This document shows positions 16,459-25,657 of a stretch of DNA of 64,000 bases, piece after piece. Under the pieces are notes generated by a model that was not told where the DNA came from, did no database searches, and worked only from the letters and a program-made list of their open reading frames with translations. The first letter of the stretch is position 1; each line of letters opens with the position of its first letter. Source of the DNA: Akkermansia muciniphila (GTDB lineage: Bacteria > Verrucomicrobiota > Verrucomicrobiia > Verrucomicrobiales > Akkermansiaceae). The position numbers were made by a program, and so were the translations under genes. The stretch is from assembly GCA_945888515.1 (NCBI GenBank), contig CAMDAD010000002.1, positions 124,001 to 188,000 on the forward strand, given 5' to 3'.

Positions 16459-18000
16459 TCACGGGTCTTCCAGTTCCGTTTCAATGCTCAATTCGCGCTC
16501 CTGCGCTTGCGGTGCTGTAGTTGTTGGTGACGGTTGCCGCGCGATCGCCCTTTCCAACTGAGAGGAGAAGTTGTCCTGCGGTTGTCCCGGAGATCCGCTC
16601 AATTTCACTTCACACCACGAATAGCCATCTTCCTGTCGGGAAAAAACCTTCTGTAACACGCGGTGCATTTGTTCTTCCAGTAGGAGTGAACCCGGGAGGC
16701 CGACTTGTAACGTGCCGCCGAGCGTTCCGTTTTCGACAACCATATCCCCCATGATGCAGAAATGGCCTTTTTTCTCCATGCGCAGTCCTTGCAGACGTGT
16801 CTGTCCATGGGAACGCAGTAATTCACCCTCGACGCGATCAGAGAAATCATACTGTCTGGAGTATTCTGGATTCTGCAACTCGCGACTCAGATCATTGAGG
16901 AATGGTAAATTCCGAATGGTCAGTGGATCGCGCTCACTGCCGCGAAAGCCCAGTTGTAGCTTCAGCGATTTCCAGTTGCCGGGAGTCACCGAGAGCAAGC
17001 GGTTAGGCGAACTGGATGAGGTGTCGACCAGTCCGCTGAATATCACTTCCAAGTCATTACCTAGTAAAATCTCTAAGGGGAATTCATTCATGAGCAATTC
17101 CAATTGGGAACTCTCAGGACTGTAGAGATCGATGCTTTTATGAATTTCCAGAGTCCCAGTGCCCCCATTTGGCTTGAGCCGTAAAGAGTCGAATCGCATT
17201 TGTTGAGATTCAAAGTAAATGCTGCCTCGATCAATCTGCATCGGTTGGAAGCCGGTGACTTTTGCCACGCCACCGACGAAACGCGTTTGCGTGCCGCGTG
17301 TGGTCTTGATCAGAGAGGCCTCGGTGCCCTCGATGGTGAGAAGGGATGCTAGATCCGCGCCTTGACCGATGATATCCAGTTTTTCGCATCGATAGCTGGA
17401 GAATCCGAAAGGGAAGACGGTATCGGTTGGAGCCTCCGCGCTGCTTCTGGGCGCATCGGACTTGGCAGCCGAGAAAGTGAGTTTACCGCTCTTTGCCACT
17501 ACGGTGGAGCCACCCCATTTACTTCCGAGAAAGCTGGAGATATCGAGATGGGCGCTGGGTTGCATCACCTGCAGTTGGCGCAGATAATTTCCTTCTGGCC
17601 AAGTAAAGGTCGCGTTGGCGCACTTGGCTGTCGTTGGCGTGACAGAGAACTGAATCAATTCGACATCGGCCCCTGTCCACATGGCGATTTTTTCAAGCGT
17701 GCTCTCGCGAAACGCATTGCTGTTGTAGTAGAACAACAGACCTGCTGCCGTGGCAATGGCTGCCGTGAGAAGGGAAAAAATGAGACCGAACTGGAGAAGT
17801 CGCACGCGCTGTTTGCGTTTGGCTTGCTCTTTGTGAGGTTGTTTGGTGCGACGTTTTCTTTTTTTGACTTTGATCGCCACAGTTCCGTCTTCTCGCGTGA
17901 CGAGTTCTCCTTCCTCATGACCGCGCTCTTTGAGGCGCTCCATCATTTCTTCGAGAGTGTATTTTTCTGGCTCCTCTTGGTTTTCAGGGTAGTTCGGCAT
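16459..18000 (-). CDS. AsmA-like inner-membrane protein with large periplasmic domain
   Basis: The 513-residue product has an acidic/basic cytoplasmic N-terminus (1-70, with a KVKKRKRRTKQPHK patch), one membrane helix (about 71-92, FGLIFSLLTAAIATAAGLLFYY), and a long beta-rich exported part with repeated short strands. The layout resembles AsmA/DUF3971-type envelope proteins that bridge membranes or move lipids. The Gln/Pro-rich C-terminus ends SIETELEDP. It lies 34 bases after the secretin gene on the same strand, so the two may be one transcription unit. The family assignment is by architecture, not by a firm motif. Confidence 0.6.
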   Translation of the reverse strand: MPNYPENQEEPEKYTLEEMMERLKERGHEEGELVTREDGTVAIKVKKRKRRTKQPHKEQAKRKQRVRLLQFGLIFSLLTAAIATAAGLLFYYNSNAFRESTLEKIAMWTGADVELIQFSVTPTTAKCANATFTWPEGNYLRQLQVMQPSAHLDISSFLGSKWGGSTVVAKSGKLTFSAAKSDAPRSSAEAPTDTVFPFGFSSYRCEKLDIIGQGADLASLLTIEGTEASLIKTTRGTQTRFVGGVAKVTGFQPMQIDRGSIYFESQQMRFDSLRLKPNGGTGTLEIHKSIDLYSPESSQLELLMNEFPLEILLGNDLEVIFSGLVDTSSSSPNRLLSVTPGNWKSLKLQLGFRGSERDPLTIRNLPFLNDLSRELQNPEYSRQYDFSDRVEGELLRSHGQTRLQGLRMEKKGHFCIMGDMVVENGTLGGTLQVGLPGSLLLEEQMHRVLQKVFSRQEDGYSWCEVKLSGSPGQPQDNFSSQLERAIARQPSPTTTAPQAQERELSIETELEDP

Positions 18001-18034
18001 GACTCGGGCAGGTGGGGAGGGATAGGCTTCAGGA

Positions 18035-20497
18035 TTAGCGATCGCGGTATGGACGGCCTGAAGGGTCCTGCAGTTCTACATTAACCATGATGATGACGTT
18101 CCGCTTGATCGGCTGACGTGCCTTACTCTGGAAAAGACGCCCCACAAAAGGCATAGTGCCAAGAATGGGAACTTCGTCTTCGACGTTCTGAAGGCGTTCT
18201 TCAACCATGCCCCCGAGCACGATGGTGGCACCATCCGCAATGGTGACGCTGGTATCGGAGCGCACCACGCTGAAGATCGGTTGCAGAATGCGGTTCGGGG
18301 TGATATCGGCAGCGTTCGGGTTGTTACTTATCACTCCACCGCCTCCGACCGCATCCAGAGGAGTGGATTGAGTTCCGCTGCTGATGGGAGTCCCGTAATT
18401 GACGAAGCCATCAAACGTCACCATCTCCGGCTTGAGACTGAGTTCGATGTAGCGCCGGTCAGCACTGACGATGGGATTGACTTCCAGCGTGATGCCGACT
18501 TCTCGTTTCCCAAACGCCGTGGGTGTGGCTGGTGTGATCGGAAAATTAGCCGGCTGTGGTGTTAGCAAGTCTCCCACCAATCCAACGGGAACACCCACTT
18601 GTTGGGGAATTTCGGGGGGCTCGTATTCGGTGGGGTAGATCAGTTCTTGGATGACTTCGATTTTCGATGTCTGACCGCTGCGGCTGACCGTGGCTGGCCG
18701 CGTCATGAAGTCCGTGCCCTTTTTTTGATTCAGACCGCGCATCATCATCAGCGCCTGACCACCGCTCAGATTGTCTGCCAGTAAGGTCAATGCTCCCGGA
18801 GCGCGGCGCGAGGGAGGGGAAAAGCCGAGAGTGCTGCGTTGAATAAAAGCATCAATGCTGTCGCCCTGAATGGCCGTATCACCACTGCGGTTGCCAGCGG
18901 TTACAGGATTGGAATTTGGTCCATTGAGCAATATGTCATCTATGCCATTGCCATTGCCGCCTGTGCCACCGCCGAGGAAAAGCGCATCGCCACCGGCGGA
19001 GCTGCCGTTCCCACCGAGCCCGACGCTGCCGAGCAACCAATCGAAGCCAAGCTCCTTGAGCTGATTTTCCGCAACTTTGATGATGGTGACTCGCATGACA
19101 ACCTGCACTGGCTCGGTCTGTGCCAGAGTATCGACGACTTGCTGAATCAGATCGTGATTGAGTGCGGTATTTAGCACAAATACGGAGCTATTAACCGCAT
19201 TGAAGGATGCCTTGGCTCCTTCCGGAAAACTCACGCCGTAGCTGCGCAGTTTTTCCAGTGCTGTCATGCGCCTCGCGCTGAGACCTTCCTCTGGTTCGTC
19301 ATCGAAAGGATTCGCTGGCGCAGTGGTAGCAGCTCCTACGGAATCCGCAGAGAGGAAATCAGGCGGCACTTGATACGTGCGTCCGATCAACTCCGCTCCA
19401 TCTGAACCGAGCGGGCGAATATTGATGGCAAATTCGTCGATGCTGTATTGCGTGCGCGTCTGGTCGCAGATGTATTGCAATATGGTTTCAACAGGGACGT
19501 TTTTGAGTCTCAAATCAAAGCGGATGGCCCGAACTTTTTGACCAATTTCCGAGTCCTGACGCCCCAGGTTCAAGACGATGTTGAATCCCTTTGCCACGGG
19601 GTCAGCCGTAGTGGTGTCGAGCTGGCGTGACTGTTGACGGATGAACTCAACGGCTTCTTCAATCCCCACTCCTTCCAGATCAACCGAGGGAAAAACGATA
19701 GCGCGCAATTGTTCGGTGACGAAGCGAACACTTTGTTGATTGGTCGATTCCGCGGGGTTCGCCATCACAGAGTCGGAAAATTTGGGCACGGGAGTCTCCC
19801 AGAGTGCATCGACATCCTCAAGCATCTGGGCGCGCGTTTGATCGTAGGCGACTTTAGAGTAATCACTTTGGTGAGAGGCTACTTTTTCCATGCCACGCCG
19901 TGCCGCTGTGTTTGTGGGGTCGATACGCAGCACATCCTCATACATGGTTTTTGCCATGTCGAATTTTCCCAGCTGCACGAATCCATCTGCCTCATAGAGA
20001 GTGCGGCGCACTTCATCGATGTCCTTGGCGTGTTCTTTGGTCAATGCCGGATTGGTGCGGATGGGGTCGTTTAGCTGGTCGCGCATCGCCAGAGCGGCTG
20101 GATGAGTGGGAGCTAGGTCCTCGGCTAACACTTGATCGATCAGCTGCCTGGCCCCTTCCACATCGCCTTTGCGAGATCGCATTGCTGCCACTTGTACCGT
20201 CGCGGTGGCATAGCGTTCGGTAGCGGCATCGCGCAATTCCATCGTAGCGGGCGCGGCGGGGAGAAGATTGCGGGCTTTAAGAAATTGCTCGGCGGCTTCC
20301 GCGTGCTTACCCGCGCTGTAGTCGACGTCGCCTTGCATCAGGAGTTGCTGAGCCTCGGCTGTGCGCTCCATGCGTGCACTCGTTTCTTTCTGAGCCATGC
20401 TTTGCCCGTAGCAAAGAGACATCGATAGCGAGCTAGCGATGAGGGTTTGCCTCCAATGGAGCAGTTGAGTTTTGATTGCCAGAGTTGCGTTCGCCAT
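18035..20497 (-). CDS. Secretin-family outer-membrane protein (Amuc_1098-like)
   Basis: This 820-residue protein is a secretin, the ring-forming outer-membrane channel of type II secretion or type IV pilus systems. It has an N-terminal signal (about 1-35), TPR-like repeats (about 40-210, including QLGKFDMAKTMYEDVLRIDPTNTAARRG) and N-domain-like modules (about 265-450). The secretin domain follows, with VVMRVTIIKVAENQLKELGFDWLLG and the end signature VGITLEVNPIVSADRRYIELSLKPEM...IVLGGMVEERL. The TPR-plus-secretin layout recalls the Akkermansia pilus-locus protein Amuc_1098. No pilin, PilB, PilC or PilM gene is nearby. Confidence 0.85.
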   Translation of the reverse strand: MANATLAIKTQLLHWRQTLIASSLSMSLCYGQSMAQKETSARMERTAEAQQLLMQGDVDYSAGKHAEAAEQFLKARNLLPAAPATMELRDAATERYATATVQVAAMRSRKGDVEGARQLIDQVLAEDLAPTHPAALAMRDQLNDPIRTNPALTKEHAKDIDEVRRTLYEADGFVQLGKFDMAKTMYEDVLRIDPTNTAARRGMEKVASHQSDYSKVAYDQTRAQMLEDVDALWETPVPKFSDSVMANPAESTNQQSVRFVTEQLRAIVFPSVDLEGVGIEEAVEFIRQQSRQLDTTTADPVAKGFNIVLNLGRQDSEIGQKVRAIRFDLRLKNVPVETILQYICDQTRTQYSIDEFAINIRPLGSDGAELIGRTYQVPPDFLSADSVGAATTAPANPFDDEPEEGLSARRMTALEKLRSYGVSFPEGAKASFNAVNSSVFVLNTALNHDLIQQVVDTLAQTEPVQVVMRVTIIKVAENQLKELGFDWLLGSVGLGGNGSSAGGDALFLGGGTGGNGNGIDDILLNGPNSNPVTAGNRSGDTAIQGDSIDAFIQRSTLGFSPPSRRAPGALTLLADNLSGGQALMMMRGLNQKKGTDFMTRPATVSRSGQTSKIEVIQELIYPTEYEPPEIPQQVGVPVGLVGDLLTPQPANFPITPATPTAFGKREVGITLEVNPIVSADRRYIELSLKPEMVTFDGFVNYGTPISSGTQSTPLDAVGGGGVISNNPNAADITPNRILQPIFSVVRSDTSVTIADGATIVLGGMVEERLQNVEDEVPILGTMPFVGRLFQSKARQPIKRNVIIMVNVELQDPSGRPYRDR

Positions 20498-20798
20498 GTG
20501 GTTTCGCGATTTGTAGCAAAGCGACCCGCCAACTGTAAGCGTAAAATCCGCGGAAATGCATTTTTTTTAGTCGAAGGGCAGACGCAGTTGTTCGAGACGA
20601 GGGCGCGCGGTTTTCCGACTCCGAGCCCGCCGCCAACGCGCGGCTCTGTTTTTCCAGCGCTGACAGAAGAACCAAAAATGTATTTTAAGTGTATTCATGC
20701 GAACACATGTTATCATGAACAGTATTCAGGGCAATAAAAAATCGTATTTTGCACGAAAAATGTGCGATTGGTCGGTTTGGCGGCGTTAGGTTGTTAGC
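20498..20798. other. Divergent intergenic region between secretin and lipoprotein genes
   Basis: This 301-base gap separates the minus-strand secretin from the plus-strand lipoprotein and must hold both promoters. It has a G+C-rich half (20580-20660) and an A+T-rich half (20670-20760). I see no confident -35/-10 pair and no RNA gene. Confidence 0.35.
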
Positions 20799-21650
20799 AT
20801 GAATCGAAAAGCAATCATCCACGTAATCTTGGCAGTCGTTTTGACCTTGGCACTGAGCAGTTGTTTGGAAATCAATGAGACCGTTCGCCTGAATCGAGAC
20901 GGCACTGGTTCAATTGTAGAGGAGACCATCCTCGGCGCGCAGGCAAGTGCGATGCTACAAATGGCAGCCTTGCAGGGTGGTGAGAACGCAGCGGATCTGT
21001 TCGGTGAGGACGCCGCCAAAAAGCGCGCGGAGAAATTGGGTAAAGGAGTTACGGTGGGGAAGATGGAAAAAATCAATCAGGACGGTCGCACCGGTTCTCG
21101 GGTGGTTTATCATTTTACCGATATCAATCAGGTCACGCTCAACATGAGCGACGGCGCTTCTTTTCTGACCACCATGTCTCCGGAAGTTGCCGGTGCGGCT
21201 GGGGAAAATGCCGATGCGGTCAAGCCCATTACCTTTGAATACAAAGACGGACAACTCACGATCCTCAATCCTCAGGCAAACAAAGAGGATCTCAAAGCAC
21301 TGCGTGATATCCCCGCCAAGGGCCCTGCGGATTCGGAAGAGTCCGAGGCCTTGGCTGACCCCCAGAGCGCTCAAATGCAAGCCATGGCCATGCAAATGAT
21401 GAAGGATATGAAAATATCCGCCCAAATCGTGATCGAGCCGGGTATCGCCAAGACCGATGCCACCTACCATGATCAAAAGACCATTACGCTGATGGAAATG
21501 GATATGGGCAAACTGATGGCCAATCCTGACATGATGAAGCAGATGCAACAACTCGATTTGTCGGATCCCGCAGCCATGGAGGAAAAACTCAAGGGACTCG
21601 CAGGCATCAAGAGCGAGCGTAAGGAAAAGATCTCAGCGACGGTAAAGTAA
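20799..21650 (+). CDS. Hypothetical lipoprotein, Met-rich C-terminal half
   Basis: I do not recognise a family. The 283-residue product has a lipoprotein signal with lipobox LSSC (Cys22), so it should be lipid-anchored. The first domain (ETVRLNRDGTGSIVEETIL, then GSRVVYHFTDINQVTLNM) has a repetitive beta pattern. The middle is Ala/Glu-rich. The segment 195-220 (AQMQAMAMQMMKDMKI) and about 235-255 are unusually rich in methionine, which can suit metal contact or a helical packing surface. It is followed by two small genes, the last pair ATGA-coupled. Confidence 0.75.
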   Translation: MNRKAIIHVILAVVLTLALSSCLEINETVRLNRDGTGSIVEETILGAQASAMLQMAALQGGENAADLFGEDAAKKRAEKLGKGVTVGKMEKINQDGRTGSRVVYHFTDINQVTLNMSDGASFLTTMSPEVAGAAGENADAVKPITFEYKDGQLTILNPQANKEDLKALRDIPAKGPADSEESEALADPQSAQMQAMAMQMMKDMKISAQIVIEPGIAKTDATYHDQKTITLMEMDMGKLMANPDMMKQMQQLDLSDPAAMEEKLKGLAGIKSERKEKISATVK

Positions 21651-21719
21651 AGTCGCGATGTTCTTCTCGGCCACGACTTCGTGCTTGCCATCGGATCTCG
21701 GCGCAGGCACATTGTGCTC

Positions 21720-22274
21720 ATGAAATGCCATTTGTTTTTCGCTTCCACGCTTTTGTGCTTGGTATCATCTGCTCAGGTGATGAGTGACATTGATCCGTCC
21801 AAAGCCATGGACACGCAGTATGTGCGGGTCATGCGGAATCAGGATGGATCGACAGCGATTTTTCGTAGGACTCCCAGCAACGAGGTGTTAGAAAAACGCA
21901 CCTTCAGCGCAGGTTCGATTCTGACAATGCTCACCGTGTATCGCATGGATCGTCGGGGCAATCCGCTCGGATGCAAAATTTATGATGGCCTCAAGCAGGA
22001 GTTGTTCAAGGCGCGTTACGGCTATGATAAGGATACCGGACGATTGGTGGAAGAGCAATTGTTTGATGCCCGAGTGAAACGCCTTGACCCTACGGGGCAG
22101 TTTGAAATGCCGGTGCGTCGGTTCATTTACACATACGATGCGAATGGAAAGCAGAATAAGCCCATCTCCATTGTTCTCCGTCCTGGAAAGACGGCAGAGG
22201 AAATGTATGCGCGTCCTTCGGCTCTGGAGAGCAATCCGTTTGATACTTCCGCCCCAGAGGCGACTCCGAAATGA
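21720..22274 (+). CDS. Hypothetical secreted protein
   Basis: I do not recognise a family. The 184-residue product begins with a clear signal peptide (MKCHLFFASTLLCLVSSAQ). The mature part has a beta-rich pattern with repeated Tyr/Asp turns (YDGLKQELFKARYGYDKDTGRL, YTYDANGKQ), similar to short RHS/YD-type strands. The ATG at 21720 is used because it gives the signal peptide. The stop overlaps the next gene as ATGA, so the two products are made together. It follows the lipoprotein gene by 69 bases. Confidence 0.72.
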   Translation: MKCHLFFASTLLCLVSSAQVMSDIDPSKAMDTQYVRVMRNQDGSTAIFRRTPSNEVLEKRTFSAGSILTMLTVYRMDRRGNPLGCKIYDGLKQELFKARYGYDKDTGRLVEEQLFDARVKRLDPTGQFEMPVRRFIYTYDANGKQNKPISIVLRPGKTAEEMYARPSALESNPFDTSAPEATPK

Positions 22275-23575
22275 AGCGGATCTCTTCGGATCAATGGTTA
22301 CCCATTCTGTTAGGCGTGGCGATCGCGGCAGCAGGTTGGATGCAGGGATGGCAATGGCGTCAGGAATCCCTATCGGCAGGTGCGGTGGATCCCCTGGAAG
22401 TGGTAGTTCTGCAACAACAGGTCGATCAGCTTTCTCGCGAAAATGAGGCACTGCGCTCCCTGGCCCAGGGTGGTGGTGAGTTCGCGGTGCCGCCGGAGTT
22501 GGTGGCGCGGGTAGAAAAGCAATTGGGTCTGAGCTTTGTCTCTACGCCTGTGATTCATCGCTTGGCGGGAGAGGAGTTGCGTGACCGCGTTAAGGCATCG
22601 CTGGAAGCACGCTATGGCGAGGGCGGACTGGAGGATAGGCAAAAAGCCTATCAACTCATCGGTTGGTTGGGCACGGAAGATCACCTCGCTGGTCAACTCG
22701 CGGCGCTTCGTGCCGTTGGCGCGCGGACTTGGTTTGATGAAGTGAGTGGCGAAGGCTGGGTGACTGATCGGTTTCAATTGGCGAACGTGCCGGATCAGGC
22801 ATCGCTCCTCCGTGTGCTAGCGCGTATTTTGTTAGAGCAGCACTATCCTATGGCAAAAGGCAGGATCTGCGATGATGCCCTGCGCGCACGTGATGCCTTA
22901 CACACCGGTGTGGCGGCTGCGGTAGAGTCCCAATTTTTTCAGGACAATGCCCGCGCCATAGGCTTCATGTCCTTGACGCAAGATACCGAGGCGAACCAGT
23001 TGCTGCTGAGTTTGCCGCCCTTTATCCAGGGTTGGTCGTCGTTTTTGAGCCTCGAAGGTAAAACGTATGCTGATCAGTTGGCACGTAACGGTCGTGACAT
23101 TCTTAAACGAAAACTACACGATCCTCCACAAAAAACGTCTGACCTGATGTTCCTCTTCGAGCGCGATGTTCCCGAGCGTGTCGTCGCATTACCGGAGACT
23201 CCGGGAGAGGTGGTGCTTGAGGATCAGGGGGGGGCATTGGGATTGCGCCTCTGGCTCGATGCGCTGGGCGATGTGCAGGCATCGCGCGATCTGGCGGAAG
23301 CTTGGTTGCATGATCGGTGGCGGTTGTTTGCGACCGATGATCGCAGCCATCATGTGGTCTGGTGTATCGAGTTACGTGACAAAGCTGCGGCGGACGAAGC
23401 ATGCGCCGCATTCTGTGTTCTTGGCGCGGCGATCGTCGGCCTGACAAACGATCTGGTATTGGGCGAAGCTGTCGAGGGATCCGATGGAACTTGGCTGCGG
23501 ATGGATCGGGTGAGTGACACAGGTCTTCGTTTCACACGCACAAGTAGCAAGAAAATCTTGAGCGCGATCCGCTGA
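22271..23575 (+). CDS. Hypothetical membrane-anchored protein
   Basis: I do not recognise a family. The 434-residue product has an N-terminal hydrophobic anchor (about 9-26, WLPILLGVAIAAAGWMQG) and a short coiled-coil-prone stretch (about 45-65, VLQQQVDQLSRENEALRSL). A large domain follows, with a helical middle and a C-terminal part near 305-410. No catalytic motif is evident. It is ATGA-coupled to the secreted protein upstream. An envelope role is likely from the anchor alone. Confidence 0.72.
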   Translation: MKRISSDQWLPILLGVAIAAAGWMQGWQWRQESLSAGAVDPLEVVVLQQQVDQLSRENEALRSLAQGGGEFAVPPELVARVEKQLGLSFVSTPVIHRLAGEELRDRVKASLEARYGEGGLEDRQKAYQLIGWLGTEDHLAGQLAALRAVGARTWFDEVSGEGWVTDRFQLANVPDQASLLRVLARILLEQHYPMAKGRICDDALRARDALHTGVAAAVESQFFQDNARAIGFMSLTQDTEANQLLLSLPPFIQGWSSFLSLEGKTYADQLARNGRDILKRKLHDPPQKTSDLMFLFERDVPERVVALPETPGEVVLEDQGGALGLRLWLDALGDVQASRDLAEAWLHDRWRLFATDDRSHHVVWCIELRDKAAADEACAAFCVLGAAIVGLTNDLVLGEAVEGSDGTWLRMDRVSDTGLRFTRTSSKKILSAIR

Positions 23576-23662
23576 CCTTGTGGGGGCGATACGACTTGAG
23601 GTTTTTCTGGCATCGTCTCGGCATAAGGTGACCTACAGCGCTCGATTCACGTGGCTTCGGCG

Positions 23663-23697
23663 CAAAAAAACGCGTCCCACACGATGGAAGGACGCGG
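23663..23697 (-). terminator. Intrinsic terminator of the small minus-strand gene
   Basis: Read on the minus strand, CGCGTCC, a 12-base loop and GGACGCG form a stem followed by a run of seven T residues. It lies just after the gene at 23722-24024. Confidence 0.75.
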
Positions 23698-23721
23698 TGA
23701 TGATGGGTAAGGTTGGAAAAA

Positions 23722-24024
23722 TCAATCTTCCGCCGCAGCGAACTCCGAATGAGCTTCCCGCACGCGCTTGTTGCCTTTGTATTCCTTGCCGATTTTTTCT
23801 ACCAGCCCGCGGGTGACGAGATTTTGTAATTTTTCGTAGGCGCGCAGACGAAGCATTTCCTCACCGCCGGAAACGGCGTTGCGAACTTTCAGTTTTTCAA
23901 AGGTGCGCTCGAAGAGGTCGTTGAAGGGAAAAATTTTGTCCTCCATGAGGACGCTGACGAGTTCATCGGTAACATGATCTGGGAGGCGTCTTGAGAAGCG
24001 TGTGCGTTTCGTAGTGGCTGACAT
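23722..24024 (-). CDS. Small hypothetical protein, possibly regulatory
   Basis: The 100-residue product (MSATTKRTRFSRRLPDHV...) is basic at the N-terminus and helical overall. The segment MLRLRAYEKLQNLVTRGLVEKIGKEYKG resembles a winged-helix recognition region (a helix, a turn, then LV.KIGKEYKG as a wing), so it may bind DNA, but I cannot assign a family. The start at 24024 is preferred over a TTG three codons upstream. It has its own terminator. The region 24025-24235 downstream of its promoter side holds no other gene I can support. Confidence 0.55.
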   Translation of the reverse strand: MSATTKRTRFSRRLPDHVTDELVSVLMEDKIFPFNDLFERTFEKLKVRNAVSGGEEMLRLRAYEKLQNLVTRGLVEKIGKEYKGNKRVREAHSEFAAAED

Positions 24025-24235
24025 AACAAGCACGATATTAGCACACGATTTGGAGAAAGCTAGCGAAAAATCGGCGCATCACCATAAATGGGCTCGTTTT
24101 GTCAAGAATAATTAGTTAACTTTTCTGAACTTTTTCCGCAAATGGGACATGAGCCACAAGATGCCTGCGCCGCCTGTTTGCGGCGTTCTCGTTCTGGCGA
24201 TAATGAAATGTGGATTCTCACAAGGAGCCATCGTC

Positions 24236-25657
24236 TTAGTGGAGGCAGTAGAGGAAGCCGTCGCGACTGGCAATGTAGGCTCTGCCGTCCCAGACAATCG
24301 GGGTGGCGTCGAACATTTTGCCGCGGATGCGATCTAGCCTCTCGAGTTTACCGCGCGGAGAAACCCGATAGAGATCGAGTCCGTCATCGTAGCCGACGAG
24401 TATCCTATCGTTGACAAAAATAGGAGTGGAGATGGTGCCAGTCGGGAGCTTGACTTCATCGAGCACCAGTGGCTGCTTGCAATGGCGATCGAGACGAGGA
24501 CCTCGATTGGTCTGAGTGCTGAAAACAGTGTGATCGAAGACGCGCAAGGTGCCATCCACACTTACCGCACAGGCAAGATTGCCCTTACCCGGCGCTGCGG
24601 ACCCGTAGCGTGCGTTGAGCGTCACAGATCCGACAATGCCACCGTGCCACTCGTAAAAAGTCGCATCGGGCCAAGGGAGATACCAGACCACGGCAGCGTC
24701 ACCTTTTTGTTGCGGGTCGATTTTCATCACGCCTCCTTGCCCGGCAATGAATTGTTTTTCGATGCCTAACAGCAAACAGCCGTCGTTGGTGAGGGGCATG
24801 GTGCTCTCGAGGTCGCTACCGACATCGAGGGACCAGTAGGTGTATCCCGTGGCGGTGGACTTGGCATAAATGCGACCACAGCCAGCGGCGATGTAGGCGG
24901 ACTTGCCGAGAAGAGTGGGAGAGGATTCACAGGATAGCTCGTTGCCGTAAAGTGGGAGATCTTTTTTGTGATAGAGCAGGGACTGGTGATCGATGCGTGG
25001 CAAGCTCCACTGTCCTTGTGTTTTGCTTTGAAGCGGATCGGGAGAAAAAATCAGAAACTTTCCATTTTCTAGTGGCAAGGCGGCTTTTTTACCGATGACG
25101 ATTGCCGAAGCATCGCAGTCGCGACTGTTCGAATCTGTCAGTATAGTATCATGCCGCCAAAATTCATGGCCATCATCGAAGGATAATCCTCGCAGCGACC
25201 AAGCGCTGTCCTTGCGCAGATCGATACCGAATCCATGACGCGAACCGGTGATGAGAACCCTGCGGGTGCGCTCATCGCCCTCGCCCCGATCGAAGTAGGT
25301 GGGTGTGCCCTTGATGGAATCATCGAGTCTCGACTTCCAAATTACAGCGCCGGTGGTGGCATCGATCTTACGCACGTGATAGTCTAACGAAACCTGGATC
25401 AGCACGAGTTTGCCATTTTCCTGAAACAGCAGAGGTTGACCGGTCCAGCCCGCGCCCGACATGACATTGATGCGGTCTTTGAAAAAAGTCTTACCAGTGC
25501 CGAGCGACGTGCGCCAAAGAGTGCGCAGTTTTTGTGGAGGCTTGTTGCCGTAGTAGTTGCGCTCGAAGGAGCCGAGATAAGTAGGTAGCAAGGGCGTCAC
25601 CTCTGCCGAGGCATGCCTTAGGGTGAGGCAGAGAAATAGGTGAAGAAACTTCTTCAT
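24236..25657 (-). CDS. Secreted PQQ-type beta-propeller protein
   Basis: The 473-residue product has a signal peptide (MKKFLHLFLCLTLRHASAE) and a series of propeller blades. The typical blade signature of the PQQ family (DATTGAVIWKSRLDD) and similar repeats (STATGYTYWSLDVGS, ...DGRAYIASRDGFLYCLH) are visible. It probably folds as a single WD-like propeller used for binding rather than catalysis, as the PQQ-binding residues of quinoprotein dehydrogenases are not evident. The start overlaps the VanX stop (ATG within TGATG), so the two are translated in sequence. Role is unclear. Confidence 0.82.
   Translation of the reverse strand: MKKFLHLFLCLTLRHASAEVTPLLPTYLGSFERNYYGNKPPQKLRTLWRTSLGTGKTFFKDRINVMSGAGWTGQPLLFQENGKLVLIQVSLDYHVRKIDATTGAVIWKSRLDDSIKGTPTYFDRGEGDERTRRVLITGSRHGFGIDLRKDSAWSLRGLSFDDGHEFWRHDTILTDSNSRDCDASAIVIGKKAALPLENGKFLIFSPDPLQSKTQGQWSLPRIDHQSLLYHKKDLPLYGNELSCESSPTLLGKSAYIAAGCGRIYAKSTATGYTYWSLDVGSDLESTMPLTNDGCLLLGIEKQFIAGQGGVMKIDPQQKGDAAVVWYLPWPDATFYEWHGGIVGSVTLNARYGSAAPGKGNLACAVSVDGTLRVFDHTVFSTQTNRGPRLDRHCKQPLVLDEVKLPTGTISTPIFVNDRILVGYDDGLDLYRVSPRGKLERLDRIRGKMFDATPIVWDGRAYIASRDGFLYCLH

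Noticed and set aside
24112-24297. Small minus-strand frame overlapping the PQQ protein stop
   Set aside because: It overlaps the end of the propeller gene in another frame. Its basic end resembles a sorting tail only by chance, and there is no signal.
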